Source: UBA1189 sp045594245 (GTDB lineage Bacteria > Bacteroidota > Bacteroidia > Bacteroidales > Bacteroidaceae). From it: 64,000 nucleotides of DNA. This document shows positions 54,554 through 62,571 of this stretch, piece after piece. The stretch lies in contig JAZNYG010000021.1 in NCBI GenBank assembly GCA_045594245.1, forward strand, positions 1 through 64,000, in the 5' to 3' direction. A program made the position numbers and the translations under genes. Under the pieces are notes generated by a model. That model was given only the letters and a program-made list of their open reading frames with translations. It was not told where the DNA came from and did no database searches. Position 1 is the first letter of the stretch; the number at the start of each line of letters is the position of its first letter.

Positions 54554-55336
54554 ATGATGAAAAAGATTTGCAAGATATTCCAAGCATGCGCCTGTGCTCT
54601 CTGTCTGGTGTCCGTAGTGGCATGTCAGCAGGAGGAGGTGCTCAAGTTCGATGCTGCACGCACCGGACTGAACATTTGGGTAGGCACCTCGGCTGGTGCC
54701 GTGTATGAGGAGACTACCTACAACTACTCCTACGCCTTTGAGGAGGGTGGTGTCACCTTCTATGCCCGCGTCTACGGCATGCCTGCCGACTACGACCGCA
54801 CTTTCACGCTTGAGGCCTATGGCGATAGTCTGGAGCTGATAGCCCCCACCATCCGCACCGAGGAGTATGTGATGCCTGCCGGTGCCGTGTTTGGCGAATA
54901 TAAGGTCTATTTCAATACCCAGAAGCTGCCCTCCAGCGATCTTTTCTCTGAGAGTGACGGCAGCGTGTCGTTCCGTATGGTGCCCAACGATGTTTTCGAA
55001 CTGGGTAGCGAGAACATGCAGTCGTTCACCGTCGTGCTGCGCAACCGCATAGCCAAGCCTGACAACTGGGACAGTGCCAACTATCCGCAGGTAGCCCTGA
55101 GCAAGTATTTCGGCAGCTATAGCAAGGTGAAGTACCAGTTCATGATTGAGCACCTCGGGCTCATCGACTTCATCATCTCCTACTCGGCTTCCACAGCTAT
55201 TGACGAGACCACCAATACCGTATCGCCTGCCTATGCCGTATACCTGCAGCAGCTGATGCAGGAGAAGCTGGCCGAGTATAATGCCCAGCATGATACCCCG
55301 CTCACCGACGAGAACGGCGATGTTGTAATCTTTTAA
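54554..55336 (+). CDS. DUF4843 lipoprotein
   Basis: 260 residues. Lipobox SVVACQQEEVLKF. The mature protein follows the DUF4843 pattern: NYSYAFEEGGVTFYARVYG, a PADYDRTFTLEAYGD strand set, and a C-terminal KYFGSYSKVKYQFMIEHLG. DUF4843 proteins are usually encoded right after SusD and are thought to be surface-exposed accessory proteins; function unknown. 11 bp after SusD and 12 bp before the PKD-like gene. Confidence 0.87.
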   Translation: MMKKICKIFQACACALCLVSVVACQQEEVLKFDAARTGLNIWVGTSAGAVYEETTYNYSYAFEEGGVTFYARVYGMPADYDRTFTLEAYGDSLELIAPTIRTEEYVMPAGAVFGEYKVYFNTQKLPSSDLFSESDGSVSFRMVPNDVFELGSENMQSFTVVLRNRIAKPDNWDSANYPQVALSKYFGSYSKVKYQFMIEHLGLIDFIISYSASTAIDETTNTVSPAYAVYLQQLMQEKLAEYNAQHDTPLTDENGDVVIF

Positions 55337-55348
55337 TGTACCGACAAT

Positions 55349-56980
55349 ATGAAAAAGCTACTTATATTTGCCATCAGCCTCGTGGCGCTCTCTGCCTGCT
55401 ACGACGACAAGGGCAACTACGATTACCACGAGTTGGAAGAGGTGCTCATCGATACCGCTGGCACCGGTATGCAGGCCGAGTATGCCATCATGCGCTACGA
55501 CAGCCTCCGCATAGCTCCCAACATCTACTTTGAAGGTGCCTTGGTGACCGACGAGTCGTTGGCACCGCTCGACTATATGTGGACCATCTACAGCGCCACC
55601 ACCGGTGTGGGAGCCAATCAGGTGCTCGATACCATCGGATACCATTCGGTGCTCGATACCGTCATCACGCGTACTGGTGGTGCCTACTACGTGCAGCTGG
55701 CCGTGACCAACCGCAACGACGGCATACGCCAGTTCTTCCGCACCATGGTCACCGTGTCAGAAATCTTCGATGGCGGATGGATGGTGTTCTACGAGCGTGC
55801 CGACCGACCCGGCTACAGCGACCTCGCCCTCATCTATAACCCTTGGGTAAAGTCCAACAGCACTACCAACCGTATCTACGAGAACCTTTATAGTACCAAC
55901 AACGGGGGTGAACCTCTGCCTGGCTCTCCTGTGCGCTGTCTCGACATTGCCGTGTCGCTCACCTCGGGTAACAACTACATCGGTCTCTGCACCGACCAGA
56001 CCCTCGTGGGCGTGTCGGAGAACGGCTTCGAGCGTGCTCTCGCCTTTGGTGATTTCTTCTACCAGCAGCCTGATACCGAGGCTCCCATATGGTATGGACA
56101 GCACGGTGGCGGTGCTGTTTCGGGCTACAGCTCTGAGGTACTTATCAACGGCGGTTCCATCTACACCAACACCTATTCCTTCTCGGCCACCGAGGGACGC
56201 ACCACCAAGTTCGGTATGCCCAAGCGCTCCGAGGAGGAGACGATAGGCGAGCTGGCGGCTTGGAATGCCGAGGTGCCCAACGTCATGAACTACGGTGTCA
56301 TCGTCTATGACCAGACCAACCAGTGCTTCCGCTACGCGGCCTACAACTCCTCGCGCCTCGAACGTTTTGCAGCCCAGGATGCCACCAAGTTTGGAGGCGA
56401 CATGCTCAACAACACCGGCATGACGATGCTCATGTCCGACTGGGGAAAGGGAACCTCTGCCAGCGCGGCACTGCTCCCCCACGACTACAGCATCATGGCC
56501 GAAGGCAACAACCGTTACCTCCTGGTGACCAATTTCTCCACCTCGCTCCCTACCGACAACAACATCTGTGTAGGCAAGTACACGCTCACCGGCAAGTGTG
56601 GCGGTATCGCCAAAGCCACCACGATGGCCGCAAGCCACGTGGGCAGCTTCATCTACTACGGCTCGGGCAACAAGGTATACCGCTACGCTTACGATGGCCG
56701 CGGCATGGCCAAGGCGATATGGACCGCCTCTGCCGAAGGTGAGGAGGTCACCTGCGTGCGTATGATGAAGTACTACCACGCCACGGTATATGGCTATGGC
56801 ATGGTGCCCAGCGCCGACAACCTGGTACACATCGCCACCTGGAACGAGCAGACCCAGCAGGGACACCTCTACCAATACAGAATCGACCCTGCCAGCGGTG
56901 ACATCAAGGGAAAGGCCTGCTACGATTACGCTATCCCCGGCAAGGTGAAAGATATGGCGTGGAAGTTCAGCTTGCAGTAG
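55349..56980 (+). CDS. PKD-like family lipoprotein
   Basis: 543 residues. Lipobox SACYDDKGNYDYHE, a motif typical of PKD-like lipoproteins that follow DUF4843 genes. Two Ig/PKD-like domains (~25-145), then a larger region (~150-543) with repeated strands that may form a propeller (GGWMVFYERADRPGY; YIGLCTDQTLVGVSE; SFIYYGSGNKVYRYAY). Likely a surface-exposed subunit of the SusCD complex. The ligand is unknown; no carbohydrate-active domain is visible. Confidence 0.83.
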   Translation: MKKLLIFAISLVALSACYDDKGNYDYHELEEVLIDTAGTGMQAEYAIMRYDSLRIAPNIYFEGALVTDESLAPLDYMWTIYSATTGVGANQVLDTIGYHSVLDTVITRTGGAYYVQLAVTNRNDGIRQFFRTMVTVSEIFDGGWMVFYERADRPGYSDLALIYNPWVKSNSTTNRIYENLYSTNNGGEPLPGSPVRCLDIAVSLTSGNNYIGLCTDQTLVGVSENGFERALAFGDFFYQQPDTEAPIWYGQHGGGAVSGYSSEVLINGGSIYTNTYSFSATEGRTTKFGMPKRSEEETIGELAAWNAEVPNVMNYGVIVYDQTNQCFRYAAYNSSRLERFAAQDATKFGGDMLNNTGMTMLMSDWGKGTSASAALLPHDYSIMAEGNNRYLLVTNFSTSLPTDNNICVGKYTLTGKCGGIAKATTMAASHVGSFIYYGSGNKVYRYAYDGRGMAKAIWTASAEGEEVTCVRMMKYYHATVYGYGMVPSADNLVHIATWNEQTQQGHLYQYRIDPASGDIKGKACYDYAIPGKVKDMAWKFSLQ

Positions 56981-56982
56981 GG

Positions 56983-57017
56983 ACAATTCACAATTGACAA
57001 TTGACAATTCACAAACC
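56983..57017. repeat. Tandem heptamer repeat ACAATT(C/G)
   Basis: ACAATTC-ACAATTG-ACAATTG-ACAATTC-ACAAACC, starting 3 bp after the PKD-like stop. First of three different short-repeat blocks in this 150-bp spacer. Confidence 0.85.
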
Positions 57018-57041
57018 ATTTAAGCCAATTCCAGAAGAAAG

Positions 57042-57080
57042 ATCTGTGATAATCCCGTGACATCCGTGTCATCTGTGGTC
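57042..57080. repeat. Degenerate ~10-bp tandem repeat ATC(C/T)GTGNC
   Basis: ATCTGTGATA-ATCCCGTGAC-ATCCGTGTC-ATCTGTGGTC: four units of 9-10 bp, second block of the spacer. Confidence 0.75.
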
Positions 57081-57089
57081 TATAAAAAT

Positions 57090-57117
57090 CTCTAAACTCT
57101 AAACACTAAACTCTAAA
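57090..57117. repeat. Tandem heptamer repeat CTCTAAA
   Basis: CTCTAAA-CTCTAAA-CACTAAA-CTCTAAA, ending 13 bp before the ATG at 57131. Third block of the spacer. Confidence 0.88.
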
Positions 57118-57130
57118 CAAAATAAGTATT

Positions 57131-58291
57131 ATGAAAAGATTATCTATGATTCTCTCATTGGTGCTGGTAGCATCGGTGACATTCGCTCAGGGCGTAGCCT
57201 TTGAGCCCGACGGAACTCTATTGCCTCAGGCAGCCGCCAAGGCAAAGAAAGAAAACAAGCTGGTGTTTGTAGACTGCTACACCCAGTGGTGCGGACCTTG
57301 CAAGAAGATGGCACGCGACATCTTCCCTCAAGAGAAGGTCGGCAAGTTTATGAACGAGCGCTTCGTCAACGTCAAGATTGACATGGAAGCCTCCTACGCC
57401 GAGGGCCTCACGAAGGAGTGGCAGGTATCGGGCTATCCCACCTTCATCATTTTCAATGCCGACGGCAAGGAGATAGGCCGTTTCATGGGCGGTAGCGATG
57501 CCGATGGCTTCATCGCCCGTGTAGCCGAGAAGAGCGCCGTAGATGCTGCTGCCAGCAGCCTCGAGGAGCGCTGGAAGCAGGGCGAGCGTGGCGATGCCTT
57601 CCTCAAGGAGTATCTCGCTTCACTCACCGCTACCTATAAGCGCGACGATGCCGACATGGTGGCCGAGACCCTGCTCAAGGGCAAGGAGGAGACCTTCGCT
57701 CAGGATCCCGAGCTGGCAGCCATCTTCATGAAGCACGTCAACAACCCCTTCGCATCATCGTTCATCTACACCGCCCAGTACCCCGAAGCCCTGAAGGCTA
57801 CTGTGGGTGAGCGTCCTGTGACGATGAAGATTAGCAGCGTGCTTAATAACTACACCAAGCAGCTCTTCGTGAAGCAAGATGGTGGCGTGGTGCTCGATGA
57901 GGCCCAGTTTGCCGCTTTCCAGGCACTGCTGCGTCGTTTGGGCGTGGCCGATGCCGACCACTACCGCCTCACCGTACTCATCAGCGCTGCCGAGAAGAAG
58001 GCCGACTATGCTGCTTACGTACAGTTCATCAAGGAGTATCTGGCTACTCCGGGCCTCGACGCTGGTGACATGACGCTGGCCAACTGGGCCAAGCCCTTCG
58101 CAGCTCCTGGAGTGGACGAGGCTGCCAAGAAGGAGATGATAGAGGTGCTGCGCACTCGCGTGGCCGACATCGAGGCAGGCAAGCGCCAGGCACAGACCAC
58201 TGTGGGCAACATGCGTCTCTCTCGTCCCACCGACGAACTCCTGCGCATGATTATCCAGACCATGGAGACTGGTCAGGTACCGCAGATGTAA
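57131..58291 (+). CDS. Secreted thioredoxin-fold protein
   Basis: 386 residues. Signal peptide ending VTFAQ, then a thioredoxin domain with the active site TQWCGPCKKM (Cys54, Cys57) and cis-Pro VSGYPTFIIF. From ~150 to the end is a helical region (DAAASSLEERWKQGERGDAF; DEAAKKEMIEVLRTRVADIE) I cannot assign. A periplasmic or surface thiol-disulfide reductase is likely. It is the last + gene after the third SusCD set and may belong to it despite the 150-bp repeat spacer. Confidence 0.87.
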   Translation: MKRLSMILSLVLVASVTFAQGVAFEPDGTLLPQAAAKAKKENKLVFVDCYTQWCGPCKKMARDIFPQEKVGKFMNERFVNVKIDMEASYAEGLTKEWQVSGYPTFIIFNADGKEIGRFMGGSDADGFIARVAEKSAVDAAASSLEERWKQGERGDAFLKEYLASLTATYKRDDADMVAETLLKGKEETFAQDPELAAIFMKHVNNPFASSFIYTAQYPEALKATVGERPVTMKISSVLNNYTKQLFVKQDGGVVLDEAQFAAFQALLRRLGVADADHYRLTVLISAAEKKADYAAYVQFIKEYLATPGLDAGDMTLANWAKPFAAPGVDEAAKKEMIEVLRTRVADIEAGKRQAQTTVGNMRLSRPTDELLRMIIQTMETGQVPQM

Positions 58292-58329
58292 TACTCCGTT
58301 TGACAAATGTAAGCTTGGTATAAGGTCCT

Positions 58330-59115
58330 TTATATAAACACCATTGGCGAAGCAATATTTAGCAGAGTACTCACTACCGACCATCCGGCAATCTCGGCAG
58401 TGGCGCTATAGACGTCGATAACGGCATGCACCTGTTCGTTCTTGATCTCTACACGCTGCGTGTCGCCTACGAACCCGGGAGTCGACCGCATGGTTACATG
58501 CATCTGTTCGGGGCCTACCGAAGCGCGTGAGGCTGCTACGGTGACGTTGACCTTCGTTGGGAACAGCGCGATGGCCTCTTTGGCGGTGCCACTGAACACG
58601 GTGCGTTGCTCATTCTGCAGGGTGTCGTCATAGACGGCTGTTCCGCGTAGGGCATTAGGCCCTTTTTCATTAAAGAAACAGGCCGTGGCATTTCCCATAA
58701 GTGTGGCTGTTTGTAACACATCGAAGCCACCAGTAGCACCCGATACCACATACACTCGTGTACCATATGTTTTGGCAGTGTTTATCACTTCTGCATAGAA
58801 AGCATCATCTGCAAAAGCGCCAATAGATAGTGTTACTATCGAGGTCCCACCTTGTAAGGCTGGCAATGCCAGTTCGCGCATGGCAGCCGGTGAGGCCGCT
58901 TCTACCACAAAGTCGGGTTTCAAGGAGAGCAGTTCTTCTATACTGCCACACACGGTCGGAGCTTGTTGCATACGTTCAGCCAAAGCTTTGGATTTGTCGC
59001 GATTGCGCGAATATACGCCTATGAGTTCATATTCTTTTAGGATTCCTTTATTAAGGGCTTCAGCAACAATATTGCCTAGTTTCCCACAACCAACAATTGC
59101 AAGAGTTTTTTTCAT
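58330..59115 (-). CDS. nadX: Aspartate dehydrogenase-like protein
   Basis: 261 residues. Rossmann start KKTLAIVGCGKLGNIVAEAL, then DFVVEAASPAAMRELALPAL and SIVTLSIGAFADDAFYAEV. LFPTKVNVTVAASRASVGPE and the C-terminal YSATAEIAGWSVVSTLLNIA correspond to conserved blocks of L-aspartate dehydrogenases, which can supply iminoaspartate for NAD synthesis. The typical FPTNVNVAAALSLAG block is altered to FPTKVNVTVAASRASVG, so activity is not certain. Lies 36 bp downstream of folK on the same strand. Confidence 0.75.
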   Translation of the reverse strand: MKKTLAIVGCGKLGNIVAEALNKGILKEYELIGVYSRNRDKSKALAERMQQAPTVCGSIEELLSLKPDFVVEAASPAAMRELALPALQGGTSIVTLSIGAFADDAFYAEVINTAKTYGTRVYVVSGATGGFDVLQTATLMGNATACFFNEKGPNALRGTAVYDDTLQNEQRTVFSGTAKEAIALFPTKVNVTVAASRASVGPEQMHVTMRSTPGFVGDTQRVEIKNEQVHAVIDVYSATAEIAGWSVVSTLLNIASPMVFI

Positions 59116-59151
59116 TGTTTTTTCTTGTTATGGTGTTATTACTTGATAAGA

Positions 59152-59616
59152 TTACCTCAAAATGAGGTTTTCGTTGTGACATTGATTTATGTGAGATAGT
59201 TGTCTGACGACATCAGGCGCTATTTCTATTAAGGGTTGGTAGACGAAGGCACGATCCAGCAGATGGGGATGAGGAATCTGTAGGTCGGGAGTATCGACGA
59301 TGAGATTCTCGTATAGTAAGATGTCGATGTCGATGATGCGGTCGGTGTAGTGGCTATTGATGGTTTTGTGAGTACGTCCCATCTCTCTTTCTATGGTTTG
59401 GGTGGATGCCAGCAACTCGTGTGGTGTAAGTGAGGTGTCGATGGCGACCACGGCATTGAGGAAGGTATTCTCAGAATGAAATCCCCACGGTGCGCTTTGA
59501 ATGAAAGAGGAGCAGGCAAGCACATGACCTGCCTGCTCAGCAATGAGAGCGACCGCACGGCTCAGATTGGCTGTGCGGTCGCCTAAGTTTGTACCTATGC
59601 CAAGATAAGCTTTCAT
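59152..59616 (-). CDS. folK: HPPK, 2-amino-4-hydroxy-6-hydroxymethyldihydropteridine diphosphokinase
   Basis: 154 residues. Family motifs: YLGIGTNLGDRTANL, PWGFHSENTFLNAVV, EREMGRTHK, RIIDIDILLY with the Mg-binding DxD, and IPHPHLLDRAFVYQPL. Catalyses pyrophosphate transfer from ATP to the pterin in folate synthesis. The start codon shares one base with the queA stop, so the two are coupled. Confidence 0.93.
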   Translation of the reverse strand: MKAYLGIGTNLGDRTANLSRAVALIAEQAGHVLACSSFIQSAPWGFHSENTFLNAVVAIDTSLTPHELLASTQTIEREMGRTHKTINSHYTDRIIDIDILLYENLIVDTPDLQIPHPHLLDRAFVYQPLIEIAPDVVRQLSHINQCHNENLILR

Positions 59617-60668
59617 TAGTCAATGATGAGCATGGCATCACCGTAGGCTCCGAAGCGGTAGTCGTTCTCCAAAGCTACATCGTATGCGTGCATGATGAGG
59701 TCGTAGCCACCATAGGCGGCTGTAAGCATAAGCATGGTGGAGTAGGGGAGATGGAAGTTGGTGATGAGACTATCGGCAAAGTGGAAATCGTAGGGGGGGA
59801 AGATAAACTTGTTGGTCCATCCCTCATATTCCTTCAGTCGGTCATCGGCGCCAACTGCTGTCTCAAGTATGCGCATTACGGATGTACCGATAGCGCATAC
59901 CTTGTGTCCAGTATCTTTAGCGTGGTTTACAATCTCAGTGGCTTCACGTTCTACGAACATCTGCTCAGAATCGGTTTTGTGCTTGGTGAGGTCTTCCACA
60001 TCAATCTCGCGGAAGTTACCTTGACTGATGTGCATGGTTACATAAGCGGCTTCTACACCTTTGATTTCCATGCGCTTCATAAGTTCACGACTGAAGTGCA
60101 AGCCTGCTGCTGGAGCTGTTACTGCTCCTTCGTTCTTGGCGAAGATAGTTTGGAAGCGCTCGTGGTCCTCTTCTGTGGCTTCACGGTTGATGTATTGAGG
60201 AAGTGGGGCTACGCCGAGTGCGTAAAGAGCCGCCTTGAATTCATCGTGCGGGCCATCGTAAAGGAAACGCAGGGTACGGCCACGTGAGGTGGTATTGTCA
60301 ATCACTTCCGCTACCATCGCATTGTCCTCGCCGAAATAGAGCTTGTTGCCGATACGTATCTTGCGGGCAGGATCCACCAATACATCCCACAAGCGGAACT
60401 CTTCGTTGAGCTCGCGGAGCAGGAACACCTCAATGCGGGCACCTGTCTTTTCCTTATTGCCATACAGACGGGCGGGGAATACTCGGGTGTCATTGAAGAG
60501 GAAGGCATCACCTTCGTCGAAGTAGTCGAGCACCTCCTTGAAGAGGCGGTGTTCTATCTCTCCGGTCTTTCTGTGTACGACCATCAGTTTGGAGTCGTCA
60601 CGATGGAAAGTGGGCTCCAGGGCGATACGCTCTTCGGGGAGCTTGAACTTAAATTGGGATAGTTTCAT
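59616..60668 (-). CDS. queA: S-adenosylmethionine:tRNA ribosyltransferase-isomerase
   Basis: 350 residues, full length. Typical blocks: FKLPEERIALEPTFHRDDSK, FNDTRVFPARLYGNKEKTGA, TAPAAGLHFSRELMKRM, HISQGNFREIDVEDLTKHK, GTSVMRILETAV, TNFHLPYSTMLMLTAAYGG and a C-terminal YRFGAYGDAMLI. Transfers ribose from SAM to preQ1 in tRNA queuosine synthesis. Upstream truB ends 30 bp before this gene. Confidence 0.95.
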   Translation of the reverse strand: MKLSQFKFKLPEERIALEPTFHRDDSKLMVVHRKTGEIEHRLFKEVLDYFDEGDAFLFNDTRVFPARLYGNKEKTGARIEVFLLRELNEEFRLWDVLVDPARKIRIGNKLYFGEDNAMVAEVIDNTTSRGRTLRFLYDGPHDEFKAALYALGVAPLPQYINREATEEDHERFQTIFAKNEGAVTAPAAGLHFSRELMKRMEIKGVEAAYVTMHISQGNFREIDVEDLTKHKTDSEQMFVEREATEIVNHAKDTGHKVCAIGTSVMRILETAVGADDRLKEYEGWTNKFIFPPYDFHFADSLITNFHLPYSTMLMLTAAYGGYDLIMHAYDVALENDYRFGAYGDAMLIID

Positions 60669-60698
60669 ATGATATATTGATTTAGTTTTCTTGTTCGG

Positions 60699-61415
60699 TT
60701 AGTTTTCGGTTTGTCCTGAGCTGTCGGTAATCTCCACATGTTCCAGCCATTCGGTGAACTCATCGATACTCATACAGTCGGCTAAGGTGGTCTCGCCTAC
60801 TCGGGTGCGCTCTAGTCCTGTAAGGTGTGCGCCGCTCTGAAGTGCCTCACCGATGTCGCGTGCCAAGGCACGGATATAGGTACCCTTGCTGCATACCACA
60901 CGTATCACGATGTCGGGCAGGTTGCATTCGAGCAGCTCAATCTCGTCAATGACGAGTGTCTTGGCCTTGAGTTGCACCTCTTCGCCCTTGCGTGCAAGTT
61001 CGTAGGCACGCTTGCCATCGACCATACAGGCCGAGAACGAAGGGGGTATCTGCTCGATCGTGCCGATGAAGCTGCGCAAAGTCTCTTCTATCATCTCACG
61101 GGTGATATGCTCCGTAGGATAAGTGGCATCGATGGGTTTCTCCAGGTCGTATGAGGGGGTAGTAGCTCCGAGTCGTATGTGAGCCACATATTCCTTTGTC
61201 TGATACTGGAACTCCTCGATACGCTTCGTGGCCTTGCCCGTGCAGAGTATCATCACGCCTGTTGCCAGGGGGTCCAGTGTGCCGGTGTGCCCCACCTTGA
61301 GCTTTTTCACGCCCATCTTACGGCATAGTAGGTAGCGCACCTTGTTCACTACGGCAAACGAGGTCCACGTATAGGGCTTGTTGATACAGATTATCTCTCC
61401 TGCTTTGAAATCCAT
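60699..61415 (-). CDS. truB: tRNA pseudouridine-55 synthase
   Basis: 238 residues. INKPYTWTSFAVVNKVR, VGHTGTLDPLATGVMILCTG with catalytic Asp48, IPPSFSACMVDGKRAYELAR and VCSKGTYIRALARDIGEAL. Modifies U55 in the T arm of tRNAs. The start codon overlaps the uppP stop by one base. Confidence 0.95.
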   Translation of the reverse strand: MDFKAGEIICINKPYTWTSFAVVNKVRYLLCRKMGVKKLKVGHTGTLDPLATGVMILCTGKATKRIEEFQYQTKEYVAHIRLGATTPSYDLEKPIDATYPTEHITREMIEETLRSFIGTIEQIPPSFSACMVDGKRAYELARKGEEVQLKAKTLVIDEIELLECNLPDIVIRVVCSKGTYIRALARDIGEALQSGAHLTGLERTRVGETTLADCMSIDEFTEWLEHVEITDSSGQTEN

Positions 61416-62260
61416 CAGACAATAGTTAGGTTATGCCCGGTGAAGAGCAGGATTAAGATGAGAGCTCCCACTACAATACGATACCAGCCAAAGGCCTTGA
61501 AGCCGTATTTGGTCACAAAGTTGATGAAGAACTTGATGGCCAACAGGGCGACGATGAATGCCACCACATTCCCAATGAGTAGGGTGGAGATGTTGTCAGT
61601 GATAATCTCTGTGCCCCCCTCCTTGATAAGGTCGTATACTTTGTATACCGTGGCGCCAAGCATGGTGGGCACGGCAAGGAAGAAGGAGAACTCTGCTGCT
61701 GCCTTGCGTGTCAGTCGCTGTGCCATACCTCCCACGATAGTGGCCATGGAACGCGACACGCCCGGTATCATTGATATGCATTGGAAGAGGCCCACCATGA
61801 GGGCGCGCTTCTCGGTGAGAACAGTCTTTTCACTGCCTTTGTTAAAAATTCGGTCGCAGAACAGCATGAAGATGCCACCTAGGATGAGTGTCACGGCCAC
61901 TACCTCTACCCGTTCGAGCATTGCGTCGATGGTATCGCTGAACAGAAGACCGAATACAGCAGCGGGGATGAAAGCGATGAACAGCTTCCAATAGAAATCA
62001 TACTTGTGCAGGAGGCGCTTTACCATCGGTGTATCTTCTGGGAGTGGAGTGCGGTTGAGCTGGAAGAAGCGCTTCCAATAGAGCACCAATACGGAAAGGA
62101 TAGCACCGAACTGGATGATAAAGGTAAATGCCTTGACAAAGTCAGTGCTCTCGATGCCCAGCAGGTTCTGCGCAATAATCATGTGTCCCGTCGACGATAC
62201 GGGAAGAAACTCCGTCAATCCTTCTACAATGGCAATAATGATGGTTTCAAAAACATTCAT
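61415..62260 (-). CDS. uppP: Undecaprenyl-diphosphate phosphatase
   Basis: 281 residues, about eight membrane segments. Active-site motifs: EGLTEFLPVSSTGHM (~13) and PGVSRSMATIVGGMAQRLTR (~165). Recycles undecaprenyl pyrophosphate for peptidoglycan and surface-glycan synthesis. 18 bp downstream of the DUF3098 gene. Confidence 0.95.
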   Translation of the reverse strand: MNVFETIIIAIVEGLTEFLPVSSTGHMIIAQNLLGIESTDFVKAFTFIIQFGAILSVLVLYWKRFFQLNRTPLPEDTPMVKRLLHKYDFYWKLFIAFIPAAVFGLLFSDTIDAMLERVEVVAVTLILGGIFMLFCDRIFNKGSEKTVLTEKRALMVGLFQCISMIPGVSRSMATIVGGMAQRLTRKAAAEFSFFLAVPTMLGATVYKVYDLIKEGGTEIITDNISTLLIGNVVAFIVALLAIKFFINFVTKYGFKAFGWYRIVVGALILILLFTGHNLTIV

Positions 62261-62278
62261 AAGTATGCAGTTCCGAGG

Positions 62279-62518
62279 TTAGAGATTCTTTCTTTTTTGA
62301 ACTTTTGAGCGGTACATGATGGCGAATATCATGAACACGAATCCTACGAAGCACACGAGGGGGGCTACCACGATGCGGCGAGTGCTGAAGATGTCAGGCT
62401 CGAAGTGGGTCTCTGTAGAACTAGGACCAGTCATCAGTAGCAGGCCAGCAATAATGATGACAATGCCTATCGCGATAAGGATAAAGTTTGTCTTTCCAAG
62501 TGCTAATTTTTCTTTCAT
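62279..62518 (-). CDS. Small membrane protein, DUF3098 family
   Basis: 79 residues from ATG 62518. Two membrane segments: TNFILIAIGIVIIIAGLLLM and VVAPLVCFVGFVFMIFAIMY, then a basic tail. The frame continues upstream for 77 codons, but that part runs into a tandem hexamer repeat and the end of ftsX in another frame, so it is not used. DUF3098 genes sit between ftsX and uppP in Bacteroidales; function unknown, perhaps cell division or envelope. Confidence 0.87.
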   Translation of the reverse strand: MKEKLALGKTNFILIAIGIVIIIAGLLLMTGPSSTETHFEPDIFSTRRIVVAPLVCFVGFVFMIFAIMYRSKVQKRKNL

Positions 62519-62539
62519 ATCAATTGGTTTATGAGTTTT

Positions 62540-62569
62540 CGTTATCGTTAACGTCAACGTTATCGTCAA
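62540..62569. repeat. Degenerate hexamer tandem repeat CGTNAA/T
   Basis: CGTTAT-CGTTAA-CGTCAA-CGTTAT-CGTCAA: five 6-mers in the 53-bp spacer between ftsX and the DUF3098 gene. Confidence 0.8.
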
Positions 62570-62571
62570 CG

